Positions 17,792 through 27,266 of a stretch of DNA of 64,000 nucleotides are shown here, piece by piece. Numbering within the stretch: the first letter of the stretch is position 1; each line of letters starts with the position of its first letter. The position numbers and the translations under genes are program-made. The DNA lies in the NCBI GenBank assembly GCA_017416145.1, contig JAFQDD010000016.1, forward strand, positions 124,001 through 188,000, read 5' to 3'. Source of the DNA: Spirochaetaceae bacterium. Lineage in GTDB: Bacteria; Spirochaetota; Spirochaetia; Treponematales; Treponemataceae. The notes under the pieces are model-generated. The model was given only the letters and a program-made list of their open reading frames with translations. It ran no database searches and was not told where the DNA came from.

Positions 17792-19561
17792 ATGGTTTTT
17801 TCAAGACGAATTATTTTTATTTATACAACTTTAATTTTATTCCCGATTTTTCTTGGAATTATTGTGTTTACATCAAATTTACAAAAAGAACAAATTGAAA
17901 ATGTAAAACGCGAAAACGAATTATATTTGCAAGAAAATATTCAAAACATAAACAGTTATATTGATTCCTTTGCACAACTAGAAAGTGCCACCAATGCTAA
18001 CGATGATTTTATGTTATTTTTAATAAATAGAAATAGCGAACTTTCTATTGAAGAAATTGATACATTAAAAAAAGAGTCGAAAGTTCTTTCTCGACTTTTG
18101 CTAGTTATTCCAGATATTTACGCCCTTCGACTTTTTATTGATAACGATTATATTCCAGAATCTTGGCCAGTTATAATTAATTCTAAACGATTCGATGTTT
18201 CTTCCATAAACAAATGGGAATTCAATTTTGTAGCTGCTTTTATGGGAAATTTCAATCAATATATGGATAAATCAGTTTGTCTAACAAAACCCTTCGCATA
18301 TAAAGGCAACAAAATCGGTAATATTCAAATTTCTATGAAAATGGAAGATTTTTTCAGTTTCGCTTACGAAAAAGTATCTCCGAATATAAATAACTATATT
18401 TTCAAAGTTGAAAATCAAGAGTTAATTCCAATAACAAACGACAAAATCAACGCAATCAACACGCCATTAACAGAAAGTGAAATTGATTTACTATCACTTT
18501 TTTATAATGATAACAAATCTAAATCATCTTCCTTTAAGATTCATACAAGCGAAGGACAGACTATTTTCTCTTATGAATATATTCCACGTATGGGAATCGC
18601 AATTTTTACAGGATTTAATCTAACAACATTAAATCATCAATTTTTATGGTCTAAATGTATGGCAACCATCCTTCTTTGTCTCACAGGATTTTTGTTCTAT
18701 TTTGTGATTCGTTTTGCCACAATGCGACTTATGAACAGAGTTTTTGTTTTGATGAATGGATTAAAAGAGGTTGGAAAAGGAAATCTTGATGTACAACTAA
18801 AAGTTGATGGTGATGATGAAGTCGCTGAAACTCAAATTGCCTTTAACAAAATGATTGAACAATTAAAACTCCAAATCAAACAAATAGAACAAGAACAAGA
18901 ATTGGCAGCAGACACAGAAGTAAAAGCTATGCAAAATCAAATCAATGCTCACTTTTTGTACAATGTTTTAGAAACTATAAAAATGCAAGCCGTATTAAAC
19001 GACCAAGACGATATTGCAGAAAGTTTAACAGTTCTTGGAAAGATGATGAGGTACTGTTTACGCTGGAGAGTTCACAAAGTTACATTACAACAAGAAATCG
19101 ACTATGTTTTGTCCTATGTTTATATCCTAAATCTACGAAATGACTATATAATAAACTTAGAGATTTTGATAAATCCAAATTATACAAACTTAGAAGTTCC
19201 AAAAATGATTTTGCAACCAATTATTGAAAACGCCTTTGTTCACGCCATTGAGCCTTTTGGAAAAGATGCAACTATTAAAGTATTTACTAGAGTTGATACA
19301 GAAAAAAACATTTTGTATTTATGTATAAAAGATTTTGGACCTGGAATTCCAGAAGATAAAATTGAATCAATTAAAAATTATCTTCAAGATGCCACCTTTG
19401 AAAGAACTACAAAGGGAAGTATTGGGATAAAAAATATTCAGCAACGATTAGAAATGTTTTATGGAGAAGATTACAAAATACAAATTGAATCAGAACTTGA
19501 AAAAGGCACTTTGATTTGTATTCCTGTTCCTCTTCAAGAAAATTCTGGAGGCGATTTATGA
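17792..19561 (+). CDS. YesM-like sensor histidine kinase
   Basis: This 589-residue membrane kinase has transmembrane helices at about 7-27 and 286-305 flanking an extracytoplasmic sensor, a HAMP segment, and the His_kinase/LytS-type domain. The phospho-acceptor is His386 in QINAHFLYNVLE, and the HATPase domain has IIENAFVHA and DFGPGIPED. It pairs with the AraC-type regulator that starts in its stop codon. In Firmicutes such pairs control carbohydrate ABC transporters, but none is next door here. Confidence 0.92.
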   Translation: MVFSRRIIFIYTTLILFPIFLGIIVFTSNLQKEQIENVKRENELYLQENIQNINSYIDSFAQLESATNANDDFMLFLINRNSELSIEEIDTLKKESKVLSRLLLVIPDIYALRLFIDNDYIPESWPVIINSKRFDVSSINKWEFNFVAAFMGNFNQYMDKSVCLTKPFAYKGNKIGNIQISMKMEDFFSFAYEKVSPNINNYIFKVENQELIPITNDKINAINTPLTESEIDLLSLFYNDNKSKSSSFKIHTSEGQTIFSYEYIPRMGIAIFTGFNLTTLNHQFLWSKCMATILLCLTGFLFYFVIRFATMRLMNRVFVLMNGLKEVGKGNLDVQLKVDGDDEVAETQIAFNKMIEQLKLQIKQIEQEQELAADTEVKAMQNQINAHFLYNVLETIKMQAVLNDQDDIAESLTVLGKMMRYCLRWRVHKVTLQQEIDYVLSYVYILNLRNDYIINLEILINPNYTNLEVPKMILQPIIENAFVHAIEPFGKDATIKVFTRVDTEKNILYLCIKDFGPGIPEDKIESIKNYLQDATFERTTKGSIGIKNIQQRLEMFYGEDYKIQIESELEKGTLICIPVPLQENSGGDL

Positions 19562-21021
19562 TTACAATAGTAATTGCAGATGATGAAAAACATATTCGTG
19601 CAGGTATAAAGAAAATTATCGAAAAATCTCTTGCAATTCCTGTTTGTATTATCGAAGCAAAAAACGGAGAAGAAGCTCTAACCATTTGCAAAGAGGAAAA
19701 TCCAGATTTAATAATTACAGATATTCGTATGCCAAAGATGGACGGCATAGAATTGATGAAAAATCTTTCCGCATTAGAAGAAAAACCTGCAATTATCGTT
19801 TTAAGCGGATTTGATGATTTTTCCTATGCAAAGGAAGCAATTTCTTGCGGTGCAATTTCCTACATTTTAAAGCCAGTTGATTCCCAAGAATTGATAACAG
19901 CCATAAACAACGCCATCGCAACTGTAAATCAAGAAGAAAAAAAGAAAAACGAAGAAATCATTAAATCAATTGCAGAAGAAGGTCGCATAGATTCTTTTGA
20001 CTTGCCAAAAAATTGTAGATTTGATAATGGATTGTGCTGCGTAGTTGGAGTTGGAAAGAAAATTCTTCAAGCATTTCAACAAACACTTTCCTCTGTTTCT
20101 TTTTACGTATTAGAACAAAAAAGGGATTTCGTTTCATTGGTAATTCCTCGAGAAGCTGTATATCTTTTAACATCTGATATAGCTTTGGAACATTATTCCA
20201 TAGGAATTAGTTCATTTTCAAATCACTTATCAGCTTTACGAACACTGAGAACACAGGCTTTTATCGCCTTTTTACAAAACTTTTTCTCAGAATCCTACCC
20301 AAATATTAAAAAAGAGATTACTTTTTATAACGAAAACTTTACATTATCAGACTTTTCTATTACAGATTCAAAATACAAAAAATGTATTGCTCGACTAGAC
20401 ATTGCAAAAACTGAAGAAATCAAAAATAGCGTAGATACGGTTTTGGATTTTTCTGAATTTCAGCCAGAAAAGAAGGGAAGTTTGCTATATTATTGTTACA
20501 ATATGTTTACAGATAATCTTTTTAATCGATTTTTATCAGAAAGTGCAAATGATATGTACCTTCAACTAAAATCAATTATGATTGAGAATATTTGGCAATT
20601 TGACAATCTTACCGACTGGAAACAATGTATTTACGATTATACAGTTTATTTAAGTGCATTGTTGCAAAAAGATACCCAAGAGCATCCTTCCATTGCAAAA
20701 GCAATTTCATATATGGAAAAACATTTTACAGAAAATATAAATATGACTATCGTTGCTAACGTAGTTTCTGTAAATTACACTTGGTTTTCGGAAAAATTCA
20801 AAGAACACACTGGAGTAAACTTTAACGATTATCTAAAACGTATGCGAATCGAGGAAGCAAAACGACTTTTGGAAAAAGGTATGTACAAAACCTACGAGGT
20901 TGCAGAGCGTTCAGGCTTTGGTGATGTCAAATATTTTATGAAAACTTTTAAAACCATTACAGGAATGACTCCAAAAGAATACAAAACTCAAGTTTCCCTT
21001 TCAAATCAAGAAGATAACTGA
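19558..21021 (+). CDS. YesN-like response regulator with AraC-type DNA-binding domain
   Basis: The 487-residue product has a receiver (1-125, Asp55 in LIITDIRMPKMDG), a poorly conserved middle region of about 230 residues, and two C-terminal AraC helix-turn-helix motifs (about 380-485, with WFSEKFKEHTGVNF and TPKEY). The ATG at 19558 overlaps the kinase stop (ATGA) and is preceded by GGAGG, so the pair is translationally coupled. Target genes are not visible in this window. Confidence 0.93.
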   Translation: MITIVIADDEKHIRAGIKKIIEKSLAIPVCIIEAKNGEEALTICKEENPDLIITDIRMPKMDGIELMKNLSALEEKPAIIVLSGFDDFSYAKEAISCGAISYILKPVDSQELITAINNAIATVNQEEKKKNEEIIKSIAEEGRIDSFDLPKNCRFDNGLCCVVGVGKKILQAFQQTLSSVSFYVLEQKRDFVSLVIPREAVYLLTSDIALEHYSIGISSFSNHLSALRTLRTQAFIAFLQNFFSESYPNIKKEITFYNENFTLSDFSITDSKYKKCIARLDIAKTEEIKNSVDTVLDFSEFQPEKKGSLLYYCYNMFTDNLFNRFLSESANDMYLQLKSIMIENIWQFDNLTDWKQCIYDYTVYLSALLQKDTQEHPSIAKAISYMEKHFTENINMTIVANVVSVNYTWFSEKFKEHTGVNFNDYLKRMRIEEAKRLLEKGMYKTYEVAERSGFGDVKYFMKTFKTITGMTPKEYKTQVSLSNQEDN

Positions 21022-21054
21022 TTTTTATCTCTTTTAGTTATGTCATTATTATGA

Positions 21055-21060
21055 TATGAT
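21055..21060 (+). promoter_or_regulatory. -10 box of threonine aldolase gene, apparently leaderless
   Basis: TATGAT ends six bases before the ATG at 21067, with no Shine-Dalgarno. This spacing recurs in several genes of the window. Confidence 0.5.
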
Positions 21061-21066
21061 ATCTTT

Positions 21067-22092
21067 ATGAAATATTTTGATAGTGATTATTTAGAAGGCT
21101 GTGCTCCAGAAATTTTAGAAGCACTGCAAAAATCAAACTTCGACCAAACTCCAGGTTATGGAAAAGATTCATATTGCGAAAGTGCAAAAGAAAAAATAAA
21201 AGCAGCTTGTAAATGTAAAGATGCTGATATTTGGTTTTTGGTTGGGGGAACTCAAGCAAACTCCACAGTTTTAGATGCCCTTTTAAAAGTTGGCGAAGGC
21301 GTTATTTCTTGTGATACGGGTCATATTGCTGGACACGAAGCTGGAGCTGTAGAAGCCTTTGGGCATAAGGTTATTACCCTACCCCACGAAAATGGCAAAC
21401 TTTCTGCTAAAAAAGTCAAGAATTACCTAGTAAACTTTTATGAAGATTCAAGTTTTGATCACATCGTGCCACCAGGAGCTGTATACATTTCTCATCCCAC
21501 AGAATACGGCACATTGTACACAAAAAAAGAGCTAGAAGATTTACACGATGTTTGTAAAGAATATAAGATTCCTTTATTCTTGGATGGAGCAAGATTAGGA
21601 TACGGACTTGCAACACCAGAAACAGATGTAACATTACCAGTTCTTGCAAAAAACACCGACGCATTTTATATTGGTGGCACAAAAGTTGGTGCAATGTTTG
21701 GCGAAGCTGTAGTTTTTCCAAAGAAAAACACTGTAAATCGATTTTTCACTACAATCAAGCGACACGGAGCTTTACTTGCCAAGGGAAGAATGCTTGGAAT
21801 TCAGTTTGACACCCTTTTTACAGATGATTTGTATTTCAAATTGGCAAAAAATGCCATAGACAATGCAATTTATCTAAAAGAAGAATTGGCAAAAAAAGGA
21901 TATAAATTTTTTATTGATTCTCCAACAAATCAAACTTTTGTAATTTTAGATAATGAAAAAGTAAAAGAACTTCAAAAAACTGTTTCCTTTAGCCTATGGG
22001 AACCATACGATGATTCAAATACCGTTGTTCGATTTGCCACAAGTTGGGCAACAAAAAAAGAAGATGTAGATTTCCTTCTAAGTCTTTTGTAA
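21067..22092 (+). CDS. Low-specificity L-threonine aldolase (PLP enzyme)
   Basis: This 341-residue aminotransferase-fold protein of the beta-eliminating lyase family cleaves threonine or allo-threonine to glycine and acetaldehyde. The PLP lysine is Lys206 in FYIGGTKVGAM, and the preceding FLDGARLGYGL carries the PLP-binding Asp and Arg. Length and motif spacing match bacterial LtaE/GlyA-like aldolases. It is a single gene flanked by terminators. Confidence 0.9.
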   Translation: MKYFDSDYLEGCAPEILEALQKSNFDQTPGYGKDSYCESAKEKIKAACKCKDADIWFLVGGTQANSTVLDALLKVGEGVISCDTGHIAGHEAGAVEAFGHKVITLPHENGKLSAKKVKNYLVNFYEDSSFDHIVPPGAVYISHPTEYGTLYTKKELEDLHDVCKEYKIPLFLDGARLGYGLATPETDVTLPVLAKNTDAFYIGGTKVGAMFGEAVVFPKKNTVNRFFTTIKRHGALLAKGRMLGIQFDTLFTDDLYFKLAKNAIDNAIYLKEELAKKGYKFFIDSPTNQTFVILDNEKVKELQKTVSFSLWEPYDDSNTVVRFATSWATKKEDVDFLLSLL

Positions 22093-22107
22093 TAATTCCA
22101 TAAACTA

Positions 22108-22158
22108 AAAAAAAAGCCCTTTCTTAGAATGATTTACAAACTAAGAAAGGGCTTTTAC
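22108..22158. terminator. Bidirectional intrinsic terminator
   Basis: A perfect 13-bp stem (AGCCCTTTCTTAG at 22115-22127, complement at 22141-22153) has A-runs on the left and T on the right. It serves the aldolase (+) and the ATPase gene (-). Confidence 0.92.
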
Positions 22159-22190
22159 TTATGCTATAAAAACATTAGATAAAACAAAAA

Positions 22191-22853
22191 TTATTTTTCA
22201 GACATTAACAATGTCTTGGAATCTAGTTTCAAACTAGAAATATCAGCAGCAGCTCCGTGAGATTTTAGAACCATCATCTGAATTGTATCTGGTTTTTGTG
22301 CAAGATGGATAACACAATCAACATCATCATTTGCATAAGCATCATCATTATCCACATTATAACTAAACCAAATAACAAGATTTGCTTCTTTTCCATAAGC
22401 TTTTAATGCTTTATAATCTTCTGATTTTAGAAGTTTTAAATCTAAACCATCAATAATCAAACAACTAGCAACAATACCACCTTGAGCCAAAGCTTTTAGT
22501 GTGTTAATAATTCTCTCAGCAGATACAGTATCTGGACTAAAGTTCAAAATTACACGGTTACGAATTACAGAATTTTTAACTTCATCAGCATCTGCAAGAT
22601 TTTTCTTTTTTGCTGTTTCGTTAAAAATATCTTCATACCAAGTAATTACGTTATCAGAATGTTGGTTAAAAGAAACGTGTACAACAGCTTTTTCCTGTAA
22701 CAACATATCCAAACCAATCTGTACCAACACAGAAGTTTTTCCCAACCCTTTTTTTGATGTAAGAACACCAATTTCTCCAGCAGCAAGTCCACCATTAACA
22801 GACTTTTCTAAAAATCGTACTGGACTTCTCTCAATTAATTCTTGTTTTACCAT
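22191..22853 (-). CDS. RecA/KaiC-like P-loop ATPase of unknown role
   Basis: The 220-residue product has a Walker A motif in VLTSKKGLGKTS (about 30-41) near the N-terminus and a Walker B-like strand SCLIIDGLDL at about 129-138, the layout of the RecA/DnaB/KaiC superfamily. No other domain is present. It is monocistronic, with AAGGAG eight bases before the ATG. A 15-bp dyad lies 57 bases upstream of the start (22910-22924). I do not recognise a specific function; it could be a regulatory or recombination-accessory ATPase. Confidence 0.7.
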   Translation of the reverse strand: MVKQELIERSPVRFLEKSVNGGLAAGEIGVLTSKKGLGKTSVLVQIGLDMLLQEKAVVHVSFNQHSDNVITWYEDIFNETAKKKNLADADEVKNSVIRNRVILNFSPDTVSAERIINTLKALAQGGIVASCLIIDGLDLKLLKSEDYKALKAYGKEANLVIWFSYNVDNDDAYANDDVDCVIHLAQKPDTIQMMVLKSHGAAADISSLKLDSKTLLMSEK

Positions 22854-23133
22854 AATAGTTTCTCCTTGTAAAATTTTGTATTTTTAATTCAAGAAATATA
22901 AAGGCTCTGTATGTAATTTACATAGGATTTTGAAAAAATCAAAATAAAAATGACGCCTTTTTACCTCTTTTATATTCTTATTGTATATCACAAATTTATT
23001 TTTGTACATTTTTATTTTCTATAATTTAAATATAACAAAAAAACGTAAAATCTTTAGATATTGCAATTGACAAAAAAATCTCTAACTCGTATATTACTTG
23101 TCATTTTTTTTAACTGGAAAAAGTTTAAAACAA
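22854..23133. other. Long AT-rich intergenic region with a dyad and an orphan promoter
   Basis: Between the ATPase gene and the fusA terminator I see a 15-bp inverted repeat (TATGTAATTTACATA, 22910-22924), possibly an operator for the ATPase gene. A well-formed plus-strand promoter follows at 23067-23095. No open reading frame is convincing. Confidence 0.5.
23067..23095 (+). promoter_or_regulatory. Strong sigma-70 promoter pointing at the fusA 3' end
   Basis: Consensus TTGACA (23067-23072), a 17-base spacer and TATATT (23090-23095) occur on the plus strand with no plus-strand gene downstream. It would start a transcript at about 23102 that runs through the fusA terminator hairpin, giving either a short RNA or an antisense transcript. 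Confidence 0.5.
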
Positions 23134-23181
23134 AAAGACCAGTTCAAAATTGAAGTTTCCTTCTCATAAGAACTGGTCTTT
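23134..23181 (-). terminator. fusA terminator
   Basis: A 12-bp stem (AAAGACCAGTTC / GAACTGGTCTTT) with a 24-base loop is followed on the minus strand by TTTTTGTTTT. AACTGG at 23112-23117 could compete for the same arm. Confidence 0.85.
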
Positions 23182-23214
23182 CATTTAGTTAAAAAAACTA
23201 AATATCTTTAAGGA

Positions 23215-25308
23215 TTATTTTCCTTGTTGTTCTTTGCGTTTTTTCTCTTGGTAGTCTGCAATTAGTTTTTCAGAAACTGATGTAGGAACTTTACCATATT
23301 TTTCAAATTCCATTGAGAATTCTGCTTTACCTTGTGTTAAAGAACGAAGTACTGTTGAGAATCCGAACATTTCTGAAAGTGGAACTTCTGCTTCTACACG
23401 CGAGAATGCACCGTCTTCTGTTGAAGAAACGATAACGCCACGGCGCTGGTTAATTGCACCGAAAATGTTACCTTGGAATTCTGTTGGTCCTTCAATAGAA
23501 ACTTTCATGATAGGTTCCATGATACATGGTTTTGCTTTTTCATAAGCTTCACGGAAAGCACCTTGAGCAGCTAATTGGAAAGCAATATCAGAAGAGTCTA
23601 CTGGGTGAGATTGACCATCATTGATTGTACATTTTACACCAACAATTGGGAATCCGATTAGAGAACCTTTAACCATAGAGGCTTTGAATCCCTTATCACA
23701 AGAAGGTACGTATTCACCAGGAATAGCACCACCCTTAATATTGTCTACAAATTCGTAGTCTTTATCTGCAATTGGTTCCATGAAACCTGCAACACGACCG
23801 TATTGTCCAGAACCACCAGATTGTTTTTTGTGTGTGTAGTTAAAGTCTGCTTGTTGTGTAATTGTTTCACGATAAGCTACCTGTGGCATACCTGTTTCAA
23901 CTTCACAGTTGTATTCACGGCGCATACGTTCAACGTAAACATCCAAGTGAAGCTCACCCATTCCTTTAATAATTGTTTCGTTTGATTCTGGATCAACGTA
24001 TGTTTGGAATGTTGGGTCTTCTTTTGTAAAGCGGTTAAGAGCTTTAGCCATTTGGTCAGCAGATTTTTTGTCTTTTGGCTTAATTGAAAGAGAAATAACT
24101 GGGTTTGGAACGAACATAGATGTCATTGCATAGTTCAATCCTGCACTACAGAATGTATCACCAGATGCACATTCAATACCAAATAGAGCAACAATATCTC
24201 CTGGTAAACCTTCGTTAATATCTTCCATAGAAGCTGAGTTCATACGAACTAGACGACCAACTTTGAACTTTTTACGAGCACGTGTATTGTAAAGTTCTTC
24301 ACCTTTTTTGATTGTACCTTGGTAAACACGTACGTATGTCAACTGACCATATTGACCATCTTCTAGTTTGAATCCAAGAGAAACACATGGATCTTTTTCT
24401 GAAGATGTAAGTTCAACTGGAGCTTCGTTGTTGTCTAGGTCAAGAGCAACGTTTTTAACTTCTGTTGGGTTAGGTAGATATTTTACAACACCGTCTAGAA
24501 GTGGTTGGATACCCTTGTTTTTGTAAGCAGAACCACAGAATACAGGAACAAATTGTTCTGCAAGTGTACCCTTACGGATAGCAGCGTTAATCATTTCTTC
24601 TGTTGGTTCACCTTCTAGGATAGCTTCCATTAGTTCATCAGAGAACATTGAAGCTGCATCTAGAAGTTCTTCACGATATTTATTTGCTTCATCTACTAAG
24701 TGGGCAGGAATTTCAGCATAGCGTAGTTCAGTACCAGAATCACCTTCAAAGTAGATAGCTTTCATTGTTACTAGGTCAACAACACCTTCTAGTTTGTCTT
24801 CTAGACCGATTGGAATTTCCATCATGTAAGCGTTTAGACCAAGTTTTTCGCGTAATTGCATACGTACTTTAAATGGGTTTGCACCTGTACGGTCACATTT
24901 GTTTACGAATGCGATACGTGGAACGTGATAGCGTTTTAGCTGACGGTCTACAGTAATAGATTGTGATTGAACACCACCAACTGAACAAAGAACAAGAATA
25001 GCACCGTCAAGAACACGTAGAGAACGTTCAACCTCAACTGTGAAGTCAACGTGGCCCGGTGTGTCGATTACGTTGAAAGTGTGGTCTTTCCATTGAACCT
25101 GTGTTGAAGCAGATGCAATTGTGATACCACGTTCTCTTTCAAGTTCCATGTTATCCATTACGGCACCAACACCGTCTTTACCACGAACTTCGTGGATTGC
25201 GTGAATCTTGTTACAATAAAATAGAATACGTTCGGACAGTGTAGTTTTACCCGAGTCAATGTGGGCACTGATACCGATATTTCTCATTTTAGAAATATCA
25301 TAAGCCAT
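23215..25308 (-). CDS. fusA: Translation elongation factor G, mtEFG1/spdEFG1 type
   Basis: This 697-residue GTPase translocates the ribosome. G1 is AHIDSGKTT at 15-23, the switch/G2 region follows [20 protein letters not shown]3 is DTPGHVDF, and G4 reads NKCD rather than the usual [20 protein letters not shown] and [11 protein letters not shown] resemble mitochondrial EF-G1 and the spirochaete spdEFG1 group more than classical EF-G. I start at the ATG at 25308 ([13 protein letters not shown]). An upstream in-frame start at 25413 would add a 35-residue non-conserved tail. It is monocistronic and not in a str operon. Confidence 0.93.
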   Translation of the reverse strand: MAYDISKMRNIGISAHIDSGKTTLSERILFYCNKIHAIHEVRGKDGVGAVMDNMELERERGITIASASTQVQWKDHTFNVIDTPGHVDFTVEVERSLRVLDGAILVLCSVGGVQSQSITVDRQLKRYHVPRIAFVNKCDRTGANPFKVRMQLREKLGLNAYMMEIPIGLEDKLEGVVDLVTMKAIYFEGDSGTELRYAEIPAHLVDEANKYREELLDAASMFSDELMEAILEGEPTEEMINAAIRKGTLAEQFVPVFCGSAYKNKGIQPLLDGVVKYLPNPTEVKNVALDLDNNEAPVELTSSEKDPCVSLGFKLEDGQYGQLTYVRVYQGTIKKGEELYNTRARKKFKVGRLVRMNSASMEDINEGLPGDIVALFGIECASGDTFCSAGLNYAMTSMFVPNPVISLSIKPKDKKSADQMAKALNRFTKEDPTFQTYVDPESNETIIKGMGELHLDVYVERMRREYNCEVETGMPQVAYRETITQQADFNYTHKKQSGGSGQYGRVAGFMEPIADKDYEFVDNIKGGAIPGEYVPSCDKGFKASMVKGSLIGFPIVGVKCTINDGQSHPVDSSDIAFQLAAQGAFREAYEKAKPCIMEPIMKVSIEGPTEFQGNIFGAINQRRGVIVSSTEDGAFSRVEAEVPLSEMFGFSTVLRSLTQGKAEFSMEFEKYGKVPTSVSEKLIADYQEKKRKEQQGK

Positions 25309-25474
25309 ACTGTTTGTACCTCTCAAAAAAAATATATCTTTTGCAACCAAATGCAATGATTTCAAAACAAAATCAGTTCTTGTCAATATATCGAAAAGAA
25401 CAAATAGTTTCAAGTACTAAAAGAATTTATCTGAAAATAATCATTGATTTATTGTGATTTTAGACCTATAATTT

Positions 25475-25684
25475 TTATCTTATAAGACTAATTTCTTTAG
25501 AAAAAGCTATATTTTCTAAGTTTTCTTCGTGACCCTTCAATGCCGCAAAGGGTAAAAATATTTTTGCACGTTCTTGAAGGTTCATTTGAGGTCGAAGTCT
25601 TTTTTCTGGTGGCCATTGAGTTTTCAGAATATCTTGATATTTATTGTTTTCTTGAGATTTTCCAACTTCTGAAGATTTTTCCAT
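25475..25684 (-). CDS. YolD-like small protein, partner of the Y-family polymerase
   Basis: This 69-residue protein starts 14 bases after the polymerase stop. Its core PQMNLQERAKIFLPFAAL and following GHEENL match the YolD-like pattern (RA.QF.PFAAL.G.E) of small proteins encoded beside UvrX/YqjW-type polymerases in Firmicutes. It probably forms part of a Pol V-like translesion complex. The assignment rests on this motif plus the location. Confidence 0.75.
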   Translation of the reverse strand: MEKSSEVGKSQENNKYQDILKTQWPPEKRLRPQMNLQERAKIFLPFAALKGHEENLENIAFSKEISLIR

Positions 25685-25698
25685 AAAATATTAGCCTT

Positions 25699-27069
25699 TT
25701 AAGCTTTATGCCCTCCAATTTGACAATTTCTATCCATCATCGTAGCACCTTCTTGTAAATTTGTTCCCTTTAACAAAGCATTTTTCCCAAATCGATTTTT
25801 GATTTCTAACATTGTATTTTGCAAATTACCCTCTTTTTGGATTTGTTCCACATCATCAAAAAGTCCGATTTCTTCAAAATCAGAATAAATCACGTTATTT
25901 GCAGCAATATTTATTTTCCGAATAAGAAACCTTGGTTCTGCAATTTTTTCGTAAAGAGAGACAACTGATTCTACTATTTTGCTAGGAAGAGAGGTATGAC
26001 AAGAAAATTTCACAGTTCCGTGGGAAGGTTTGGGCATTTGTCGACCGTAAAAATCAGTTACAATCTCAAAATTCTGAACATTTTTTGCAATTACAGTACT
26101 TTCACAATCATAACAAATAACCAAAGTCATGGACTCTGCCCTTGCTGACTTTTCCCACATTTCTGCAAGAAGATTTTCTGTCATTTCCCGAACAATGATT
26201 TTTGCCTTTTCAAAACTATATGGTTCGTGCAAAACTTGACCACAACCCATCCCCTTTTGTTTTGATTTGTAATTTTTTATCTCTTTCATACCAACAGGTT
26301 CATAGCCCCAAGCGTGGTCAATCAAAATCTCTGCATCAATTCCAAAAATCGAATAAAGCAAACTTTCATTGACTAAAGAACATCTAGCAATATCCCCCAT
26401 AGTGAAAATAAATTTTTTTTCAAGTCGATTGGCAATTCCTTTTCCAATTCGCCAAAAATCAGTTATTGGTTTATGATTCCATAATTTTTGTCGATAGGAA
26501 AATTCATCAAGTTCTGCAATCCGAACTCCATATTCATCCCCGGGAATGTGTTTTGCCACAATATCCATAGCAATTTTTGCTAAATATAGATTTGGAGCGA
26601 TTCCAGCAGTGGCAGTAATTCCAGTTTCTGTAAAAATTTCTAATATCACTTTCCGTAAAAGTTCCTTTGGAGAAAGTTTATACATAGACAAATAAGTTGT
26701 TACATCAATAAAAACTTCGTCAATAGAATAAACGTGAATATCATCTTTGCTAAAATATCTAAGATAAATTTCATAGATTCTGCCAGAATATTGTATGTAT
26801 AAGGCCATTCTTGGAACGGCGACAATATATTCTAGAGATTTTCCAGTTTTCATTTTGATTTCACGAGCTTTTTGCTCCACTTCAAAAAGTCGGCTTCTAC
26901 CACTTAACCCATATTTTTTCATTGGCGGCGTGATGGCAAGGCAAATTGTTTTACTGGAGCGAGAATCATCTGCCACTACAAGATTTGTAGCAAGAGGATC
27001 TAAACCTCGTTCTCGACATTCTACAGAAGCGTAAAAAGATTTTAAGTCAATTGCAAAATATGTTTTCAT
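25699..27069 (-). CDS. Y-family DNA polymerase (ImpB/MucB/SamB, UmuC/UvrX type)
   Basis: This 456-residue translesion polymerase has the catalytic acidic residues in FAIDLKSFYASVE (Asp8) and VYSIDEVFID (Asp117, Glu118). The conserved C-terminal MMDRNCQIGGHKA is typical of the UvrX/YqjW branch. I chose the ATG at 27069; an upstream in-frame ATG at 27114 would add non-conserved residues. A dyad operator candidate lies 20-45 bases upstream, consistent with damage-inducible control. It is co-transcribed with the YolD-like gene. Confidence 0.9.
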   Translation of the reverse strand: MKTYFAIDLKSFYASVECRERGLDPLATNLVVADDSRSSKTICLAITPPMKKYGLSGRSRLFEVEQKAREIKMKTGKSLEYIVAVPRMALYIQYSGRIYEIYLRYFSKDDIHVYSIDEVFIDVTTYLSMYKLSPKELLRKVILEIFTETGITATAGIAPNLYLAKIAMDIVAKHIPGDEYGVRIAELDEFSYRQKLWNHKPITDFWRIGKGIANRLEKKFIFTMGDIARCSLVNESLLYSIFGIDAEILIDHAWGYEPVGMKEIKNYKSKQKGMGCGQVLHEPYSFEKAKIIVREMTENLLAEMWEKSARAESMTLVICYDCESTVIAKNVQNFEIVTDFYGRQMPKPSHGTVKFSCHTSLPSKIVESVVSLYEKIAEPRFLIRKINIAANNVIYSDFEEIGLFDDVEQIQKEGNLQNTMLEIKNRFGKNALLKGTNLQEGATMMDRNCQIGGHKA

Positions 27070-27086
27070 AAGCAAAAATCCAAACA

Positions 27087-27115
27087 TTTGTATAGTGCAT
27101 ACTATAACATACAAA
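27087..27115 (-). promoter_or_regulatory. Dyad operator candidate upstream of the polymerase gene
   Basis: TATAGT-GCAT-ACTATA (27091-27106) is a perfect dyad. A second, offset inverted pair TTTGTAT (27087-27093) and ATACAAA (27109-27115) overlaps it. The position, just upstream of the start, suits a repressor such as LexA, but the spacing does not match a LexA box I know. Confidence 0.4.
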
Positions 27116-27266
27116 CTATAATTTTGTATAGGTTATTTTTAATTTTTTCTTGAATATTTAGTTGGAAAAATAACCAGTCTTTTATTACTTTTGAAATAGA
27201 TAGTTTTCAATTTTTTGGAAATTATTTTATAATTTTATCAATTAGTACATAGTACGGGAGAGTTTT

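Noticed and set aside
22191-22853. RecA-like ATPase as RecA or RadA
   Set aside because: It is only 220 residues and lacks the RecA DNA-binding loops and the RadA zinc finger and Lon-like domain.
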